A stretch of 50,498 nucleotides of DNA from Cyanobacteriota bacterium SRBZ.bins.94.201705 (GTDB lineage: Bacteria; Cyanobacteriota; Cyanobacteriia; Cyanobacteriales; Cyanobacteriaceae): contig JAUQQP010000010.1 in assembly GCA_030549855.1 (NCBI GenBank), positions 1 through 50,498 of the forward strand, given 5' to 3'. The translations under genes were made by a program, and so were the position numbers. Shown piece after piece: positions 1 to 8,883 of this stretch; positions within the stretch are counted from its first letter, which is position 1, and each line of letters starts with the position of its first letter. The notes under the pieces were generated by a model. It was given only the letters and a program-made list of their open reading frames with translations, ran no database searches and was not told the origin of the DNA.

Positions 1-27
1 CTGAGCCAGGATCAAACTCTCCATGGT
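1..27 (-). rRNA. rrs: 16S ribosomal RNA, 5' end only (partial)
   Basis: The reverse complement of the first 20 bases is the universal 16S 5' segment (the 27F primer site, AGAGTTTGATCCTGGCTCAG). By alignment with E. coli numbering the mature 5' end lies near position 27; the rest of the gene is outside the window. The gene reads leftward out of the window, so a ribosomal operon begins here. The exact mature end is inferred from the E. coli offset. Confidence 0.95.
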
Positions 28-115
28 GGTCTTCCGACCTTACCTATTTCTTTGGGGCTTTCGGCTAGAACTATTCTCTTTTCTAGGTTCCTGCGCGGCC
101 TTTCTTCACCGCACG
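28..115 (-). other. 16S rRNA leader (transcribed spacer)
   Basis: This is the stretch between the inferred transcription start of the rRNA promoter and the mature 16S end. It contains a small hairpin at 65-86 with six-base arms (CTAGAA and TTCTAG) around a ten-base loop. Leaders of this kind normally pair with sequence after 16S for RNase III processing; the partner lies outside the window, so that role is inferred. Confidence 0.6.
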
Positions 116-121
116 TTATCC

Positions 122-150
122 ATTCTAACTTATGTTTTTTTGTTTGTCAA
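122..150 (-). promoter_or_regulatory. rRNA operon promoter, near-consensus -35/-10
   Basis: On the minus strand there is a perfect -35 hexamer TTGACA (145-150), a 17-base spacer, and a -10 hexamer TAGAAT (122-127), one base from the TATAAT consensus. The start site would be near 115, about 88 bases before mature 16S. Strength and position fit a major rRNA promoter. The -35 lies only 20 bases past the stop codon of the TPR gene on the same strand. Confidence 0.85.
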
Positions 151-169
151 GGTCAAGGGGAGAAAATTG

Positions 170-802
170 TCATTTTGCTTGACTGGGCTTGTGATAGAGG
201 TGAAGATGGACTCTGGCAAGATACCACATGTAATTTTCTATTTTGCAGTCTAGGGCTAGGCTTATGTACTTGTTGGCACTAGCCTCGTCCTGATGGACAA
301 AATAATACAGTCCGGCATAGAGATACCGGAAAAAGAGGTTTTTCTTGTCTTCGGCAGTGGTATAGTTTAGGAGGGTTTTCACATCAGCCATACCCGCATA
401 TACTTGGTATATCTGGCGCATAAAGACACGAGAATCCCTTTTAATGGCAGGCAAATATTTTCTGGCCTCCTCTACCCCCTCTAGTTTGGCCATGGAAAGG
501 TATATCCATAGGCTGTCTTCTATGTTTTGTTGGCTGATAGTGTGCACTAGTTCAAATTGCCTATAGGCTTTGGCGTATTTCCCCAAATAGTAATAAGTCA
601 ATCCCCTTTGCCAGAGATAGGGTGTTATTTGTGGATTTAGTTCCTCCGCCTTGTTAAAATCTCTAAGGGACTCCTTTAAAAGTGCTAGCTTGAAATGGAT
701 GGTCCCCCTTTGGATATAAAGGCGGGGGGAAAAGGGGAACATCCTCAATTTCTTGTTACAGAGGTTTAATTCCTTCACCAATGTACTATCATCGATGGTC
801 AT
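170..802 (-). CDS. TPR-repeat protein, function unknown
   Basis: A 210-residue protein with helical repeats of tetratricopeptide type. Residues about 25-58 (PRLYIQRGTIHFKLALLKES then LRDFNKAEELNP) and 59-92 (YLWQRGLTYYYLGKYAKAYR) have the alternating small/large pattern of TPR helices, and weaker repeats continue toward the C-terminus. There is no signal peptide or membrane segment, so it is probably a cytoplasmic protein-protein interaction scaffold. It lies directly upstream of the rRNA promoter on the same strand and is divergent from murC by 252 bases. The partner is unknown. Confidence 0.75.
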   Translation of the reverse strand: MTIDDSTLVKELNLCNKKLRMFPFSPRLYIQRGTIHFKLALLKESLRDFNKAEELNPQITPYLWQRGLTYYYLGKYAKAYRQFELVHTISQQNIEDSLWIYLSMAKLEGVEEARKYLPAIKRDSRVFMRQIYQVYAGMADVKTLLNYTTAEDKKNLFFRYLYAGLYYFVHQDEASANKYISLALDCKIENYMWYLARVHLHLYHKPSQAK

Positions 803-915
803 AAGGGGGCAACATTCTAGTCTTCCTGCCTCATTTCCTCCGGCAGCGATGGTTTTTTCTCCTGGGGTATAGAGGTAAAAAAACTTGCTTAGCCTCGGCC
901 ACCTAATTTCAACTG

Positions 916-943
916 GTTAAATGGTAACAGTTAAATGGTAACA
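916..943. repeat. Perfect 14-bp tandem duplication
   Basis: GTTAAATGGTAACA occurs twice back to back between the divergent TPR gene and murC. It could be an operator with two equal half sites for one of the two promoters. I cannot assign a regulator. Confidence 0.7.
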
Positions 944-961
944 GAATATGGAAAAAAGTTT

Positions 962-980
962 TTGTGATAATTGACCACAA
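962..980. promoter_or_regulatory. Inverted repeat TTGTG-N9-CACAA upstream of murC
   Basis: A dyad with five-base arms at 962-966 and 976-980, about 75 bases before the murC start, in the same gap as the 14-bp tandem repeat. It is reminiscent of dimeric regulator sites, but the spacing is one base off the CRP consensus (TGTGA-N6-TCACA). It is a candidate operator only. Confidence 0.3.
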
Positions 981-1054
981 TAGTTATATGATTAGAACAA
1001 ATTTCTAGTATTCTATTCTCGAAAATTTGGTGTGAGAGGAGCTAGTCGAGGAAA

Positions 1055-2470
1055 ATGTCAGAAGTTAACTTATTCGATGCGCCATTCCACTTCATAGGTG
1101 TTGGTGGGATAGGCATGTCCGCCTTAGCCTACATTCTAGCCAAAAAAGGACTTCGGGTCTCAGGCTCTGATCTTCGCTCCACTCATATTACTCATCGACT
1201 ACAGTCTCTGGGGGTAACTATCTTTACAGAACAGAGTGGTGCTAACTTTGAAAAACTAGATGCTAGCTTTCCAGGCTTGCGGCCACAGGTAATTTGTTCT
1301 ACGGCAATTGGACAGGAAAACTCAGAATTTTTGGCGGCAAAGGAAAGGGGCTATCCCATATTCCATAGGGCCGACGTTTTGGCTGCCCTAATCAGAGAAT
1401 ACTGCAGCGTAGCAGTAGCCGGCACCCATGGCAAAACCACCACTAGTGGCTTGATCTCCTATATCCTCTGGGATGCAGGATTAGATCCTACAGTAATTAT
1501 CGGTGGGGAAGTCTCCGCCTGGGAAGGTAATGCCCGTCTCGGTACTGGTAATTACCTGGTGGCAGAGGCAGACGAATCAGACGGCTCCTTGGTCAAGTAC
1601 TTTCCTCACATTGGGGTTATAACCAATATAGAATGGGATCACCCTGACCACTACCAGTCTGTACACCAGTTAGTGGGGGTATTCCAACAATTTGCTCACC
1701 AGTGTAAGACAGTGGTAGCCTGTCTCGACTGCCCCGTCGTAGCTAAGTCTATCACCGCAGACATCACCTATAGTATAAAACCGGAGTCAAAAGCCAATTA
1801 TATTGCCACTAATATAGTACATGGTCCCCTTGGCAGTCAGGCAGACATTTGGGAGAATGGAAGTCTTCTGGGTAGTATTTCCCTGCAACTGTCGGGCAAC
1901 CACAACATCAGCAACTCTCTAGCTGCCATCGCCGTCGCCAGAAAGTTGGGCCTAGATTTTGCTACTATTGCTAAGGCTTTGGCCTCCTTTAAAGGGGCTA
2001 AAAGAAGGTTCGAGTATAGGGGGAGTTACAGGGGGGCTACTCTAATAGATGACTACGCCCATCACCCCTCGGAAATAAGATGCACCCTGGCAGCGGCCAA
2101 CTCAAGACTGTCCCAATATGGGGCAGAAAGGATAGTAGCAGTATTCCAACCCCACCGTTACAGCCGCACGGCCACCTTTATGGAAGACTTTGCCGCCAGT
2201 TTCCAGGAGGCCGACGTATTGATTCTTACTGACATATATAGTGCTGGGGAGGCCCCCATCGAGGGAGTCAGTGGCGAAAAATTGGCAGAATGCGCCCGAA
2301 AATACCATCCCCAGGTGTACTATTTTCCTCAATTGTCCAATCTGACAGACTTTCTCTCCGGCTTCCTACAAAAAGGTGACCTGGTTTTGTTTATGGGCGC
2401 CGGTAATCTGAATCAGGTTATTCCCAGTCTCCTCAGCCTAGAAGAAAAATCCCTCCTGCAGGCTGCCTAA
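1055..2470 (+). CDS. murC: UDP-N-acetylmuramate--L-alanine ligase
   Basis: Adds L-alanine to UDP-MurNAc with ATP, the first peptide-adding step of peptidoglycan synthesis in the cytoplasm. The 471 residues begin with a Rossmann-like UDP-binding motif (HFIGVGGIGMSALA, about 12-25), then the ATP-binding loop GTHGKTTT at 123-130, the central metal/ATP region (EADESDGS) and the C-terminal motif DDYAHHPSEI typical of Mur ligases. Length is normal. ATG is preceded by a purine-rich GTGAGAGGAG at 1031-1040 and by CGAGGAAA nearer the start. murB follows 71 bases downstream on the same strand (92 from the preferred start), forming a probable murC-murB operon. Confidence 0.97.
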   Translation: MSEVNLFDAPFHFIGVGGIGMSALAYILAKKGLRVSGSDLRSTHITHRLQSLGVTIFTEQSGANFEKLDASFPGLRPQVICSTAIGQENSEFLAAKERGYPIFHRADVLAALIREYCSVAVAGTHGKTTTSGLISYILWDAGLDPTVIIGGEVSAWEGNARLGTGNYLVAEADESDGSLVKYFPHIGVITNIEWDHPDHYQSVHQLVGVFQQFAHQCKTVVACLDCPVVAKSITADITYSIKPESKANYIATNIVHGPLGSQADIWENGSLLGSISLQLSGNHNISNSLAAIAVARKLGLDFATIAKALASFKGAKRRFEYRGSYRGATLIDDYAHHPSEIRCTLAAANSRLSQYGAERIVAVFQPHRYSRTATFMEDFAASFQEADVLILTDIYSAGEAPIEGVSGEKLAECARKYHPQVYYFPQLSNLTDFLSGFLQKGDLVLFMGAGNLNQVIPSLLSLEEKSLLQAA

Positions 2471-2562
2471 TTTTTCCCCCCACTTTTCCTGCCAACATCC
2501 AGGGAAAAAGGCAACAAAATAAAATAAATTTCGTCCTCTGAGTGTTATTCTGGGCAAAAGAA

Positions 2563-3498
2563 ATGATTGTGTCCTCCAATTACGAGCTATCTGCACCATC
2601 CTCTATTATTCTCAAGGGGAGTGATTGTATAATACAACGTAATGTGCCTCTTTCCGGATATACCACCTACCGCGTGGGAGGGAAAGCACGGTGGTATACT
2701 GAACCAAAATGTTGGCAGGAGGTGGAAGCCCTTTTCCAATGGGTGGAAAAACAACAAATCCCCTTTTTGGCTATAGGCGCCGGCTCAAACCTACTGGTAA
2801 GTGATAATGGTTTTGAAGGACTAGTTATAAACACTCGTCATCTTAAGGACTGTTCTATAGATGAGGAGAATAGGATAATAACAGTAGGTGCTGGCTATCC
2901 CTTGCCCAAATTGGCCTGGAAAGCTGCTAAAAAAGGATGGTTGGGACTAGAATGGGCTGTGGGTATACCTGGCACCATTGGCGGCGCCGTGGTGATGAAT
3001 GCCGGGGCTCACCAAGGTTGTATGGCGGATGTTGTAATAAATGTTACAGTTGCCTACCCCGATGGCAAAATAGAAACTATCCCAGCCTCACAATTGGACT
3101 ACTCCTACCGTCACTCCCGACTACAACAGCAACCCTGTGTGGTATTGCAGGCAACCCTAGCCTTAAAACCAGGCACAGGGAAAGATGAGGTGATGGCATT
3201 AACCAGTAAAAACTTTAAACTGAGAAGGGAAACTCAACCCTACGACAAACCCAGTTGTGGCAGTGTATTCCGTAACCCCAAACCCTACGCTGCAGGCTGG
3301 CTAATTGAAAAAACCGGTTTGAAGGGGCATCGCATCGGTGGGGCTATGGTATCCCATCAGCATGCCAATTTCATCCTCAACATGGGAAATGCCACTGCAA
3401 GGGATATATTTGACCTGATTAGATACGTACAAGAGAAAGTAGAAGCTACCTGGTCAATCTTTCTCCAACCTGAAGTTAAATTCCTGGGACAATTCTAA
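2563..3498 (+). CDS. murB: UDP-N-acetylenolpyruvoylglucosamine reductase
   Basis: FAD- and NADPH-dependent reductase that converts UDP-GlcNAc-enolpyruvate to UDP-MurNAc, the substrate pool used by MurC. FAD-binding motifs are visible: TTYRVGGKA, then GAGSNLLVSDNGFEG, then GIPGTIGGAVVMNAGA. The catalytic serine is in SCGSVFRNP, and the C-terminal part holds HRIGGAMVSHQHANF and a QPEV motif before the end. YRHS marks the type II form. I prefer ATG at 2563 (311 residues); a GTG in frame at 2542 would add seven residues. It follows murC, and the order murC-murB is common in bacteria. Confidence 0.96.
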   Translation: MIVSSNYELSAPSSIILKGSDCIIQRNVPLSGYTTYRVGGKARWYTEPKCWQEVEALFQWVEKQQIPFLAIGAGSNLLVSDNGFEGLVINTRHLKDCSIDEENRIITVGAGYPLPKLAWKAAKKGWLGLEWAVGIPGTIGGAVVMNAGAHQGCMADVVINVTVAYPDGKIETIPASQLDYSYRHSRLQQQPCVVLQATLALKPGTGKDEVMALTSKNFKLRRETQPYDKPSCGSVFRNPKPYAAGWLIEKTGLKGHRIGGAMVSHQHANFILNMGNATARDIFDLIRYVQEKVEATWSIFLQPEVKFLGQF

Positions 3499-3677
3499 CA
3501 CAAACCCCAGCCGGTGTAAACAAGCCCCACCCTCCACCAGTTAAGATTATGCCACAAAACAAACCATCCCGCCGGAAGGGGTCTAAGATGGAAATGGAGG
3601 GATAAAGACCAAATTGGGGTATCATGAGGCGACAATGAACATTTTCATCTTGTCCGGGCCTTCGTGTGAGGAGTAAC

Positions 3678-5060
3678 ATGTCATACAATAAGGTTAGTGG
3701 GAAAAAACATGAGAAATTTACCTGGCGATGGATATTGTTAGGATTCGCCTTTAGTGGTATCGCAGTAGTATCGGCTAGCCTTGGTGCCTTGTTGGCCCTA
3801 TCTTTATCCCATACCCCCCTCTCCCAAAGAAAACTAACACCCCTGGAAGCTGCAGTCTTCAACCAAGAAGAAACTATCAGTTTTGACAGTCTTAACCTCC
3901 CCAAATTAAGTCGTCCTGTAAATATACTTGTATTAGGGATAAAGGTACTCACCTCGGACCTTCCAGAAAAACCCCCCTCTAATCTAGGTTACCATGCCCT
4001 GGTCAATTCTTTTGAGGGTCTGTCGGACACCATGTTACTAGTGCGTTTTGACCCAGAAAAGGACTCTGTAACAGTACTGTCAATACCACGGGATACAAAA
4101 GCCCTAATCCCAGGAAGGGGCGTGGCAAAAATTAATGAAGCTAATGCCATAGGAGGGCCAGCCAAAGCCGCAGAAACAGTAAGTTTGCTGTTAGATAACG
4201 TGCCCATTGACCGTTATGTGAGAATTAATATTCAGGGGGTGGAAAAGCTAATCGATGCCTTAGGGGGTATAACTATCCATGTACCCCAGGATATGAAATA
4301 TACTGACCACAGTCAACATCTTTATATTGACCTGAAAAAGGGAAAACAACATCTGGATGGGAAAAAGGCCATTGACTTCCTCCGTTTCCGCTACGACGCC
4401 TATGGGGATATTGGCAGGGTACAACGACAACAAAGTTTCATGCGTGCTTTAATAGAACAAACCCTAAACCCGAAAACAATTCTTAGAATGCCGGAAATTC
4501 TCCGGATTATTAGGGCTCATATAGATACTAACCTGACTACCAACGAATTGATCGCCCTAGCTGCCTTCGCCGCCCAAAAAAATAAATCTGACATTAAAAT
4601 GCTTCTGTTACCAGGAGACTTCAACAGCCCCAAGGAAGGAGAATTAAGTTATTGGCTGCCCAATCGTGCTAGAATAAGAGAAGTCATGGCCTCCTACTTT
4701 GGACAAGATTCCGGCTACTATGCCAACTATAGGGAGGTAGAACCCCGGCGGATTAAAATTGCTGTACAATGCACAGAAGAAAACCGAGAATATGCCCAAC
4801 AACTAGTCCAGTTTTTACAAGAAAACGGCTATAGAAGAAGTTATTTGAGCACTAAATGGCTGCCAGAAACCCCTGAAAAAACTCGAATTATTGCCCAACA
4901 GGGAGATGGCTATGCCGCGGCTAAACTTAGGGCAGATATAGGAGTAGGGGAAGTAATAGTGGAAAGTACAGGCGTACTCAACTCCGACGTCACCATCCAG
5001 GTGGGGAGAGACTGGCAAAATCCTCCATCCCCCCCCAGTCTTCAAAATGTCTTGTATTAG
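3678..5060 (+). CDS. LytR-CpsA-Psr (LCP) family cell-wall glycopolymer ligase
   Basis: LCP proteins transfer lipid-linked glycopolymers onto peptidoglycan at the outer face of the membrane. The 460 residues have an N-terminal cytoplasmic stub, one membrane segment (about residues 14-38, [20 protein letters not shown]), the LCP catalytic core with conserved arginine/aspartate motifs ([37 protein letters not shown]) and a LytR_C-type C-terminal domain starting near [20 protein letters not shown] at 3678 is chosen because GAGGAG lies at 3668-3673; a GTG at 3666 would overlap that ribosome-binding site. It continues the murC-murB cell-wall block. Its stop overlaps the convergent tsaD stop by four bases. 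Confidence 0.88.
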   Translation: MSYNKVSGKKHEKFTWRWILLGFAFSGIAVVSASLGALLALSLSHTPLSQRKLTPLEAAVFNQEETISFDSLNLPKLSRPVNILVLGIKVLTSDLPEKPPSNLGYHALVNSFEGLSDTMLLVRFDPEKDSVTVLSIPRDTKALIPGRGVAKINEANAIGGPAKAAETVSLLLDNVPIDRYVRINIQGVEKLIDALGGITIHVPQDMKYTDHSQHLYIDLKKGKQHLDGKKAIDFLRFRYDAYGDIGRVQRQQSFMRALIEQTLNPKTILRMPEILRIIRAHIDTNLTTNELIALAAFAAQKNKSDIKMLLLPGDFNSPKEGELSYWLPNRARIREVMASYFGQDSGYYANYREVEPRRIKIAVQCTEENREYAQQLVQFLQENGYRRSYLSTKWLPETPEKTRIIAQQGDGYAAAKLRADIGVGEVIVESTGVLNSDVTIQVGRDWQNPPSPPSLQNVLY

Positions 5061-6109
5061 TTGGCCGTCACATATAACTGGTGAATGTCCTCCAGTCTCA
5101 TTCTAGATTTTACCCCTAAACTGAGGGGAGAGACCTGGCCACATAAAAAATGCTCCTCAGCAGCACAGGCAATCATGGCAGCATTGTCAGTACAATACTT
5201 CAAAGGGGGGAAAAATACCTGAAATTGATACTGCTTTGCCGCCTCCGTTAGGGTTTTTCTTAGGGCACTATTGGCGGCAACCCCTCCCCCTACCGCAATG
5301 GTATTCAACTGCAAATCTAAACAGGCTTGGATAGTCCTTTTAGTCAGCGCCTGGGCTACGGTATACTGGAAACTGGCACACAAGTCAGCCACAGGTATTT
5401 CCCCTCCCTCCTGCCTCAAACGTTCAACCAAACGCAACATGGCAGTCTTCAAGCCGCTAAAACTGGTGTCGTAGGGGTGATAACCCTGATTGTTAGGCAG
5501 AGAGATTTTTCCCTCCGGCAACTTAAAGGCAAGAGGATTCCCCTGTTGTGCCATCTTATCAATAATGGGGCCACCAGGATATGATAATTCTAGTATCCTT
5601 GCTACCTTGTCAAAGGCCTCCCCTACTGCGTCATCTCTCGTACTACCAAGTGTACTATATTTTCCCTTTTCAATTACATGGATAATACTGGTATGGCCTC
5701 CTGAAACCAGAAGACAGAGAAAAGGGGGTTTTAGGGAGGGTTCACCTAAGTAAGATGCGTAAATGTGTCCCTCTAAGTGATGAACCCCCAAGAAAGGCTT
5801 GTTATGAACCATAGCCAGTGTTTTTGCGGCAGTGGTACCAACTAGTAATGAACCAACTAAACCGGGGGCAACCGTAGCAGCAACCCCATCTATCTCCCCC
5901 CAACCTACCCCTGCCTGTGACATAGCTTCCTCCAAACAGAAGTTAATCGTCTCCAAGTGGCGTCTGGAGGCTAATTCCGGCACTACCCCACCAAACTCCT
6001 CATGTAGGTCTATTTGGGAGGCTACTACATTGGCTAAAACGTTACGATTTGTTACAATAGCCACCCCAGTCTCATCACAACTGCTTTCTATGGCTAAAAT
6101 AATAGGCAT
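5057..6109 (-). CDS. tsaD: tRNA N6-adenosine threonylcarbamoyltransferase
   Basis: Transfers the threonylcarbamoyl group from TC-AMP to A37 of ANN-decoding tRNAs. The 350-residue protein starts with [15 protein letters not shown] and carries the metal-binding HxxxH pair (H111 and H115 in GVHHLEGH), the ASKH-fold SGGHTSI motif and [11 protein letters not shown] near the end. The reading frame is open upstream to 6202, but ATG at 6109 gives the family start and has a GAGAGG ribosome-binding site just upstream. TsaC/Sua5, which supplies the substrate, is also in this window (13804-14388) but unlinked. Convergent overlap of four bases with the LCP gene. Confidence 0.96.
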   Translation of the reverse strand: MPIILAIESSCDETGVAIVTNRNVLANVVASQIDLHEEFGGVVPELASRRHLETINFCLEEAMSQAGVGWGEIDGVAATVAPGLVGSLLVGTTAAKTLAMVHNKPFLGVHHLEGHIYASYLGEPSLKPPFLCLLVSGGHTSIIHVIEKGKYSTLGSTRDDAVGEAFDKVARILELSYPGGPIIDKMAQQGNPLAFKLPEGKISLPNNQGYHPYDTSFSGLKTAMLRLVERLRQEGGEIPVADLCASFQYTVAQALTKRTIQACLDLQLNTIAVGGGVAANSALRKTLTEAAKQYQFQVFFPPLKYCTDNAAMIACAAEEHFLCGQVSPLSLGVKSRMRLEDIHQLYVTAN

Positions 6110-6225
6110 TATCCTCTCAATTTGTTTAAAAATAATAAGTTTTCTTTCTATTACTTTACTGTACTTCGATATCAGAGTAAAATCCCATTGAGAGTCTATC
6201 ACAACTGCCTCATATCATCCCGTTT

Positions 6226-6732
6226 ATGAAAAAACTACTTGGTTTCCTACTGGCTTTTGTAATTTCCCTGAGTCTGTGGTGTAATTTCGCCCCAGCAGCC
6301 AAGGCGGATTTGTCCCACCTCACCCCCTGTAGTGAGTCTCCCGCCTTCCAGGCTAAGTCCAAAACCTTCAGGGATACTACAGCTGATCCCAATTCCGGTG
6401 AAAATCGTGCCGCCCGTTACAGCCAAGCCTTGTGTGGCGAAGAGGGTTATCCTCACCTGATAGTGGATGGCAGACTTAGCCATGCCGGAGATTTTGCCAT
6501 CCCTGCTATCCTCTTCCTCTATATTGCCGGTTGGATTGGTTGGGCTGGAAGGTCATATCTAATCGCCATCAGGGAAGAAAAAGACCCAGAAATGAAGGAA
6601 ATTATCATCGATGTGCCTCTGGCCCTCAGTAAAATGTTATTTGGTTTCCTCTGGCCTTTACAGGCTATAGCTGAGTTTACCACCGGCAAACTGGTGGTCA
6701 AAGACGAAGAAATTTCTGTTTCTCCCCGTTAA
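6226..6732 (+). CDS. psaF: Photosystem I reaction centre subunit III (PsaF)
   Basis: A photosystem I subunit on the lumenal side and in the thylakoid membrane, involved in the plastocyanin/cytochrome c6 docking side. The 168-residue precursor has a signal peptide (residues 1 to about 27, ending in AAKADL), the conserved N-terminal LTPCSES segment, the paired cysteines (C36 and the [15 protein letters not shown] motif), and a membrane helix [20 protein letters not shown]. It is divergent from tsaD. psaJ follows 41 bases downstream, the usual psaF-psaJ operon. Confidence 0.97.
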   Translation: MKKLLGFLLAFVISLSLWCNFAPAAKADLSHLTPCSESPAFQAKSKTFRDTTADPNSGENRAARYSQALCGEEGYPHLIVDGRLSHAGDFAIPAILFLYIAGWIGWAGRSYLIAIREEKDPEMKEIIIDVPLALSKMLFGFLWPLQAIAEFTTGKLVVKDEEISVSPR

Positions 6733-6773
6733 TTTTAGTTATTCTTCCGCTATTTTAATTAGGAGAAAAAGCT

Positions 6774-6902
6774 ATGAAAGACCTCACCACTTTTCTCTCA
6801 ACTGCCCCTGTTTTGCTCACCGCTTTGATGGTTTTTACAGCTGGTTTACTGATAGAAATTAATCGCTTCTACCCTGACCTTCTTTTCCACCCCCTAAAAT
6901 AG
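6774..6902 (+). CDS. psaJ: Photosystem I subunit IX (PsaJ), 42 residues
   Basis: A very short gene read directly from the sequence: it begins [15 protein letters not shown], continues through one membrane helix (residues about 12-30, [19 protein letters not shown]) and ends in [10 protein letters not shown] before TAG. Length and the [12 protein letters not shown] tail are characteristic of PsaJ, a small membrane subunit that stabilises PsaF in photosystem I. An AGGAGA ribosome-binding site at 6761-6766 precedes ATG. It is immediately downstream of psaF and is co-transcribed with it by inference. Confidence 0.95.
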   Translation: MKDLTTFLSTAPVLLTALMVFTAGLLIEINRFYPDLLFHPLK

Positions 6903-7681
6903 TCTAAAAGAGGTTTTTCCCCGTGTTTTCCTCCATTACGGTTGCCCTGGCGGCGGCCGTACTTTTTTTATTATCACTTTTTGCCCCTTTTTTCCCTCTT
7001 TTTACTCTGGTATTCCCAAAGAAAAAACACTAGGGCTAACAGTTTTACTAGGGACATGTTGGGGTCATTCACCCATAAATTTTTGGCAAATAACATTATT
7101 AACTGGGCAATCCTAGATAACAGTGATAATAAATATCCATATACTTTTAAAAAAAATCAGTGAATGAATCCGCCAAAAGGTCAATGAATCTGGGAGTGGT
7201 CACAAGACTGGGGTTTTTGTTATAATCCTAGGATAAAATGGCCTCTTCCTTGTCCTTTACGAAGGGTAGCTGTGGCACTGCTGCGGCAAAACAACAAATC
7301 TCCACTGGTGGGGAAGAGTGGGCAGTGGGTTTCAAAGTGGGGGTGGTTAGAAGGCTAGGATTTCCCCCGGTAAGGGAAACTAGGTGATCAATCCCAAAGT
7401 ATGGCCTATTTCCGTTCGGGGGTTACTGGGGGGCTAGGATGTTGTTGCAGGCAAGACTTCTCTATAAATTTCAAGGGAGAATTGGTTGCAATACTGATCT
7501 CTTTGTTATAATCATAGAAAGAGAGAATAGAATGGGGGCGTGTCTGCATTTTAGGGGCTGCTTTGGGGTTACTGTGAAAACCTGTGGTGGGGGAATGAGT
7601 CTAGCTAAAAGTCTGTGGAAAAATGACAACAGAGAAAAACAATACGAGTAGGGGGTGAATGTAAAAAAATAAACCCGGCTG
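6903..7681. other. 779-bp gap with no convincing gene; possible small RNAs
   Basis: No ORF here looks like a real protein; the short frames (for example a 49-codon frame from 7238) resemble nothing I recognise. Two TATAAT boxes within a shared TTGTTATAATC context occur at 7220-7225 and 7506-7511 on the plus strand. CTAGGAT occurs three times (about 7229, 7355 and 7434). A hairpin with TTTCCC/GGGAAA arms sits near 7360-7379. GGGGTTACTG is also repeated (about 7430 and 7565). This fits one or two non-coding transcripts, but no known RNA family was recognised. Confidence 0.35.
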
Positions 7682-8791
7682 TCAGGAAAAAGTCTGTTGG
7701 GAAACAACAAAGCGGGAAAAACAATCCCAGTCGACTTCTACGCCAATGCCAATCCCCTGAGGCACATCAATGGTAGAATCATCAGAATTCAAAACAAAGG
7801 GTTGTGTTATAATGTCCTGGGCAAAGTAGCGACTAGAAGCAGAAATGTCGGCAGGGAAAACGAAATTGGGCAAACTGGCTATATGTAAATTAATAGCCCT
7901 GCCTATACCTGATTCTAACATGCCACCACACCAAAGTTTTATTCCTGCTTCCTGACAGAGATGGTGAATGGCTAAAGCGTTGGTGATACCCCCCACCCGT
8001 GATACCTTAAGGTTAATTGCCCTTGCCGCTTGTAACAGGATTGCTATCCTGGTGTCATGGGGTGAATTTATACTCTCATCTAAACACACGGGGGTTTTTA
8101 TTAGGGATTGCAACTTGGCATGGTCTAAAATATCATTATAGGCAAAGGGTTGTTCAATCATCAGTAAATTCAATTCTTCTAAAGCCAGAAACAGGTTAAT
8201 ATCATCCAGGGTAAAGGTACAATTGGCATCAGCCATCAACAGCAAATTGGGATAACGATGGCGAATTGTCTGTAGTGGAAGAAGACAAAAGTCAGGGGAA
8301 ATTTTGAGTTTTACCCGCCGGTAACCCATCGACAAGTAAGACTCTACTACCTCTAATAATCCACTCAGACTATCTTGAAGGGAAATGCTAACCCCCACTG
8401 GTATTCTTTGTCTTTTACCCCCCAAGAGTTTATAAAGAGGAAGATTCTCACTTTTGGCAAATAAATCCCATAGGGCACATTCTACACCAGCCTTGGCCAT
8501 GTTATGCCCACGAATGTTACCCCAAAAGGCAAAACAGTGAGAGGGAGAAGTCAAATTCTTGCCTAGAATCTGGGGAATGAGAAAGTCAGTAAGAATGTGA
8601 GAGGCAGTTTTCAGGGTTTCATAAGTATAACAGGGATTGGGAAAAACTGGACACTCCCCCCAACCAGTTAAACCGTCGCTTTTTACTGCTACAATCAAAC
8701 AGTCATGGCTTTTTAATTCCCCATGGCTGAATCGGAAGGGGGAAACGAAAGGCAAAGACAGATGATATAGGGTGATTTCTTCAATTATCAT
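7682..8791 (-). CDS. menC: o-Succinylbenzoate synthase (enolase superfamily)
   Basis: Dehydrates SHCHC to o-succinylbenzoate in menaquinone/phylloquinone synthesis; in cyanobacteria the product feeds photosystem I phylloquinone. The 369 residues show the enolase-superfamily barrel: the KLKISP lysine strand, metal ligands in MADANCTF, LMIEQPF and VCLDESI, a further lysine in INLKVSRVGG, and CGGMLESGIGRA, typical of the NSAR/OSBS subgroup. Enolase homologues can have racemase side activity, so the exact substrate is family-based. It is divergent from lepB across 92 bases. No other men genes are visible here. Confidence 0.88.
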   Translation of the reverse strand: MIIEEITLYHLSLPFVSPFRFSHGELKSHDCLIVAVKSDGLTGWGECPVFPNPCYTYETLKTASHILTDFLIPQILGKNLTSPSHCFAFWGNIRGHNMAKAGVECALWDLFAKSENLPLYKLLGGKRQRIPVGVSISLQDSLSGLLEVVESYLSMGYRRVKLKISPDFCLLPLQTIRHRYPNLLLMADANCTFTLDDINLFLALEELNLLMIEQPFAYNDILDHAKLQSLIKTPVCLDESINSPHDTRIAILLQAARAINLKVSRVGGITNALAIHHLCQEAGIKLWCGGMLESGIGRAINLHIASLPNFVFPADISASSRYFAQDIITQPFVLNSDDSTIDVPQGIGIGVEVDWDCFSRFVVSQQTFS

Positions 8792-8883
8792 ACTCCCTCC
8801 CTTGGGACTATTATGAGTATAACTATGGCAAATGTCAGTTTAAGCTAAACTAAGTAGCAAAAGCTAGAGTTTATAAGAAAACT

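Noticed and set aside
962-980. CRP-type site (TGTGA-N6-TCACA) upstream of murC
   Set aside because: The dyad is one base longer than the CRP consensus and the second half is CCACA, so only an unassigned dyad is reported.
6114-6194. Inverted repeat CTCTCAAT / ATTGAGAG flanking the tsaD-psaF gap
   Set aside because: Eight-base arms 65 bases apart are weak evidence, and one arm is the ribosome-binding site of tsaD.
6942-7163. 73-codon frame after psaJ
   Set aside because: It starts with a hydrophobic, Phe-rich stretch from a T-rich run, has no ribosome-binding site, and its tail is low-complexity.
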